A stretch of DNA of 13,613 nucleotides from Thermoplasmata archaeon (lineage in GTDB: Archaea > Thermoplasmatota > Thermoplasmata > Lutacidiplasmatales > UBA184). Under the pieces are notes generated by a model. It worked only from the letters and a program-made list of their open reading frames with translations. It was not told where the DNA came from and did not search any database. Shown here piece by piece: positions 13,331 through 13,613 of the stretch; position 1 is the first letter of the stretch, and the number at the start of each line of letters is the position of its first letter. Location of the stretch: the NCBI GenBank assembly GCA_030039825.1, contig JASHUV010000021.1, positions 1 through 13,613 on the forward strand. The letters run 5' to 3'. Made by a program: the position numbers and the translations under genes.

Positions 13331-13340
13331 AAGACTTTAC
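13331..13340 (-). promoter_or_regulatory. Probable TATA box of the HAD gene
   Basis: On the minus strand this reads GTAAAGTCTT, an AT-rich element in a GC-rich gap. It predicts a transcript start near 13310, inside the inverted repeat at 13295-13318, with a leader of only about 15 nt. If so, only half of the repeat would be in the mRNA, favouring a DNA-operator role for it. Confidence 0.4.
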
Positions 13341-13391
13341 GTCGAGTCGCACACGGTCCGGGCCCGGACCGGAGCGGGGGCGCGGCGCCGC

Positions 13392-13613
13392 TCACGGGCG
13401 CGACATTCCCTCGAGGATCTGCCGGACCAGGCGTTCGCCGTGCTGCGTGAGCGAGTAGACCTTCAGCCGCTGGAACCTACCGCGGACCCTCGCCCGGTGG
13501 ACCGACAGGGCGCCTCCCGCGACGAGCCGCAGCAGGACGTTCGAGACCGCCGGCTGCGTCGTTCCGAGCGCGGCCGCGATCCCGGCCTGGCTCAACGCCT
13601 CCGGGAACGTCTC
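13392..13613 (-). CDS. Winged-helix transcriptional regulator (C-terminal part, cut by right edge)
   Basis: The last 73 residues of a minus-strand gene whose start lies beyond the right edge. The visible part is a winged-helix domain. Helix 2 and the recognition helix read GIAAALGTTQPAVSNVLLRL, followed by VAGGALSVHRARVRG and a wing ending RLKVYSLTQHGERLVRQIL. The reading frame is open up to the edge without a convincing start: a TTG at 13595 would cut into the first helix of the domain. The pattern resembles the winged-helix domains often found in Thermoplasmatota regulators, some of which are fused to larger ATPases; here nothing follows the HTH. It lies 97 nt upstream of the HAD gene on the same strand and could control it through the palindrome there, which is inference. 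Confidence 0.75.
   Translation of the reverse strand, partial: ETFPEALSQAGIAAALGTTQPAVSNVLLRLVAGGALSVHRARVRGRFQRLKVYSLTQHGERLVRQILEGMSRP

Overview
The window looks like a chromosomal stretch of a very GC-rich archaeon, most probably a high-GC Thermoplasmatota (Thermoplasmata) lineage. Three observations support this. Ribosomal protein S15 and the tryptophanyl-tRNA synthetase-like protein are of the archaeal/eukaryotic type. Several start codons have an AT-rich TATA-like element about 26 nt upstream, as expected of largely leaderless archaeal transcription. The single OB-fold SSB and the stand-alone Lrp/AsnC-type (RAM) domain are also archaeal in style. The exact lineage is inferred. I see no phage, IS element, CRISPR array, tRNA or rRNA.

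Layout, left to right. Minus strand 1-992: a small winged-helix protein, then ribosomal protein S15, then the start of a DHH/RecJ-like phosphoesterase that runs off the left edge. Plus strand 1091-2581: a small cysteine-rich putative zinc protein, followed 12 nt later by a TrpRS-like protein whose two class I signature motifs (HIGH and KMSKS) are both altered. Minus strand 2583-3341: a cytoplasmic TPR protein, convergent with trpS. Plus strand 3533-6896: an S9 serine peptidase, then an OB-fold SSB with a long Gly/Arg/Tyr tail and an unusually structured leader, a strong intrinsic-type terminator, and a two-domain protein joining a glutaredoxin/thioredoxin-like domain to a RAM domain.

Minus strand 6922-11396: carA-carB, the two subunits of carbamoyl-phosphate synthase, overlapping by ATGA. 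CarA has its glutaminase residues and CarB is one full-length, unsplit polypeptide. Divergent from carA lies a thioredoxin-reductase-like flavoprotein (11542-12537) with an intact CxxC but no canonical NAD(P)H-binding glycine motif. Minus strand 12524-13613: a HAD-family phosphatase with a hairpin abutting its start codon, preceded by a winged-helix regulator cut by the right edge.

Most of the window is housekeeping: translation, DNA maintenance, pyrimidine/arginine precursor synthesis and redox. I do not see an obvious new multi-gene system. The points most worth a second look are the TrpRS-like protein with degenerate signatures beside a Cys-rich partner, the thioredoxin-like/RAM fusion, the NAD(P)H-motif-less TrxR-like flavoprotein, and the palindrome plus 13-bp stem-loop in the SSB leader. 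Coding density is very high. The long overlapping antisense reading frames are GC artefacts.
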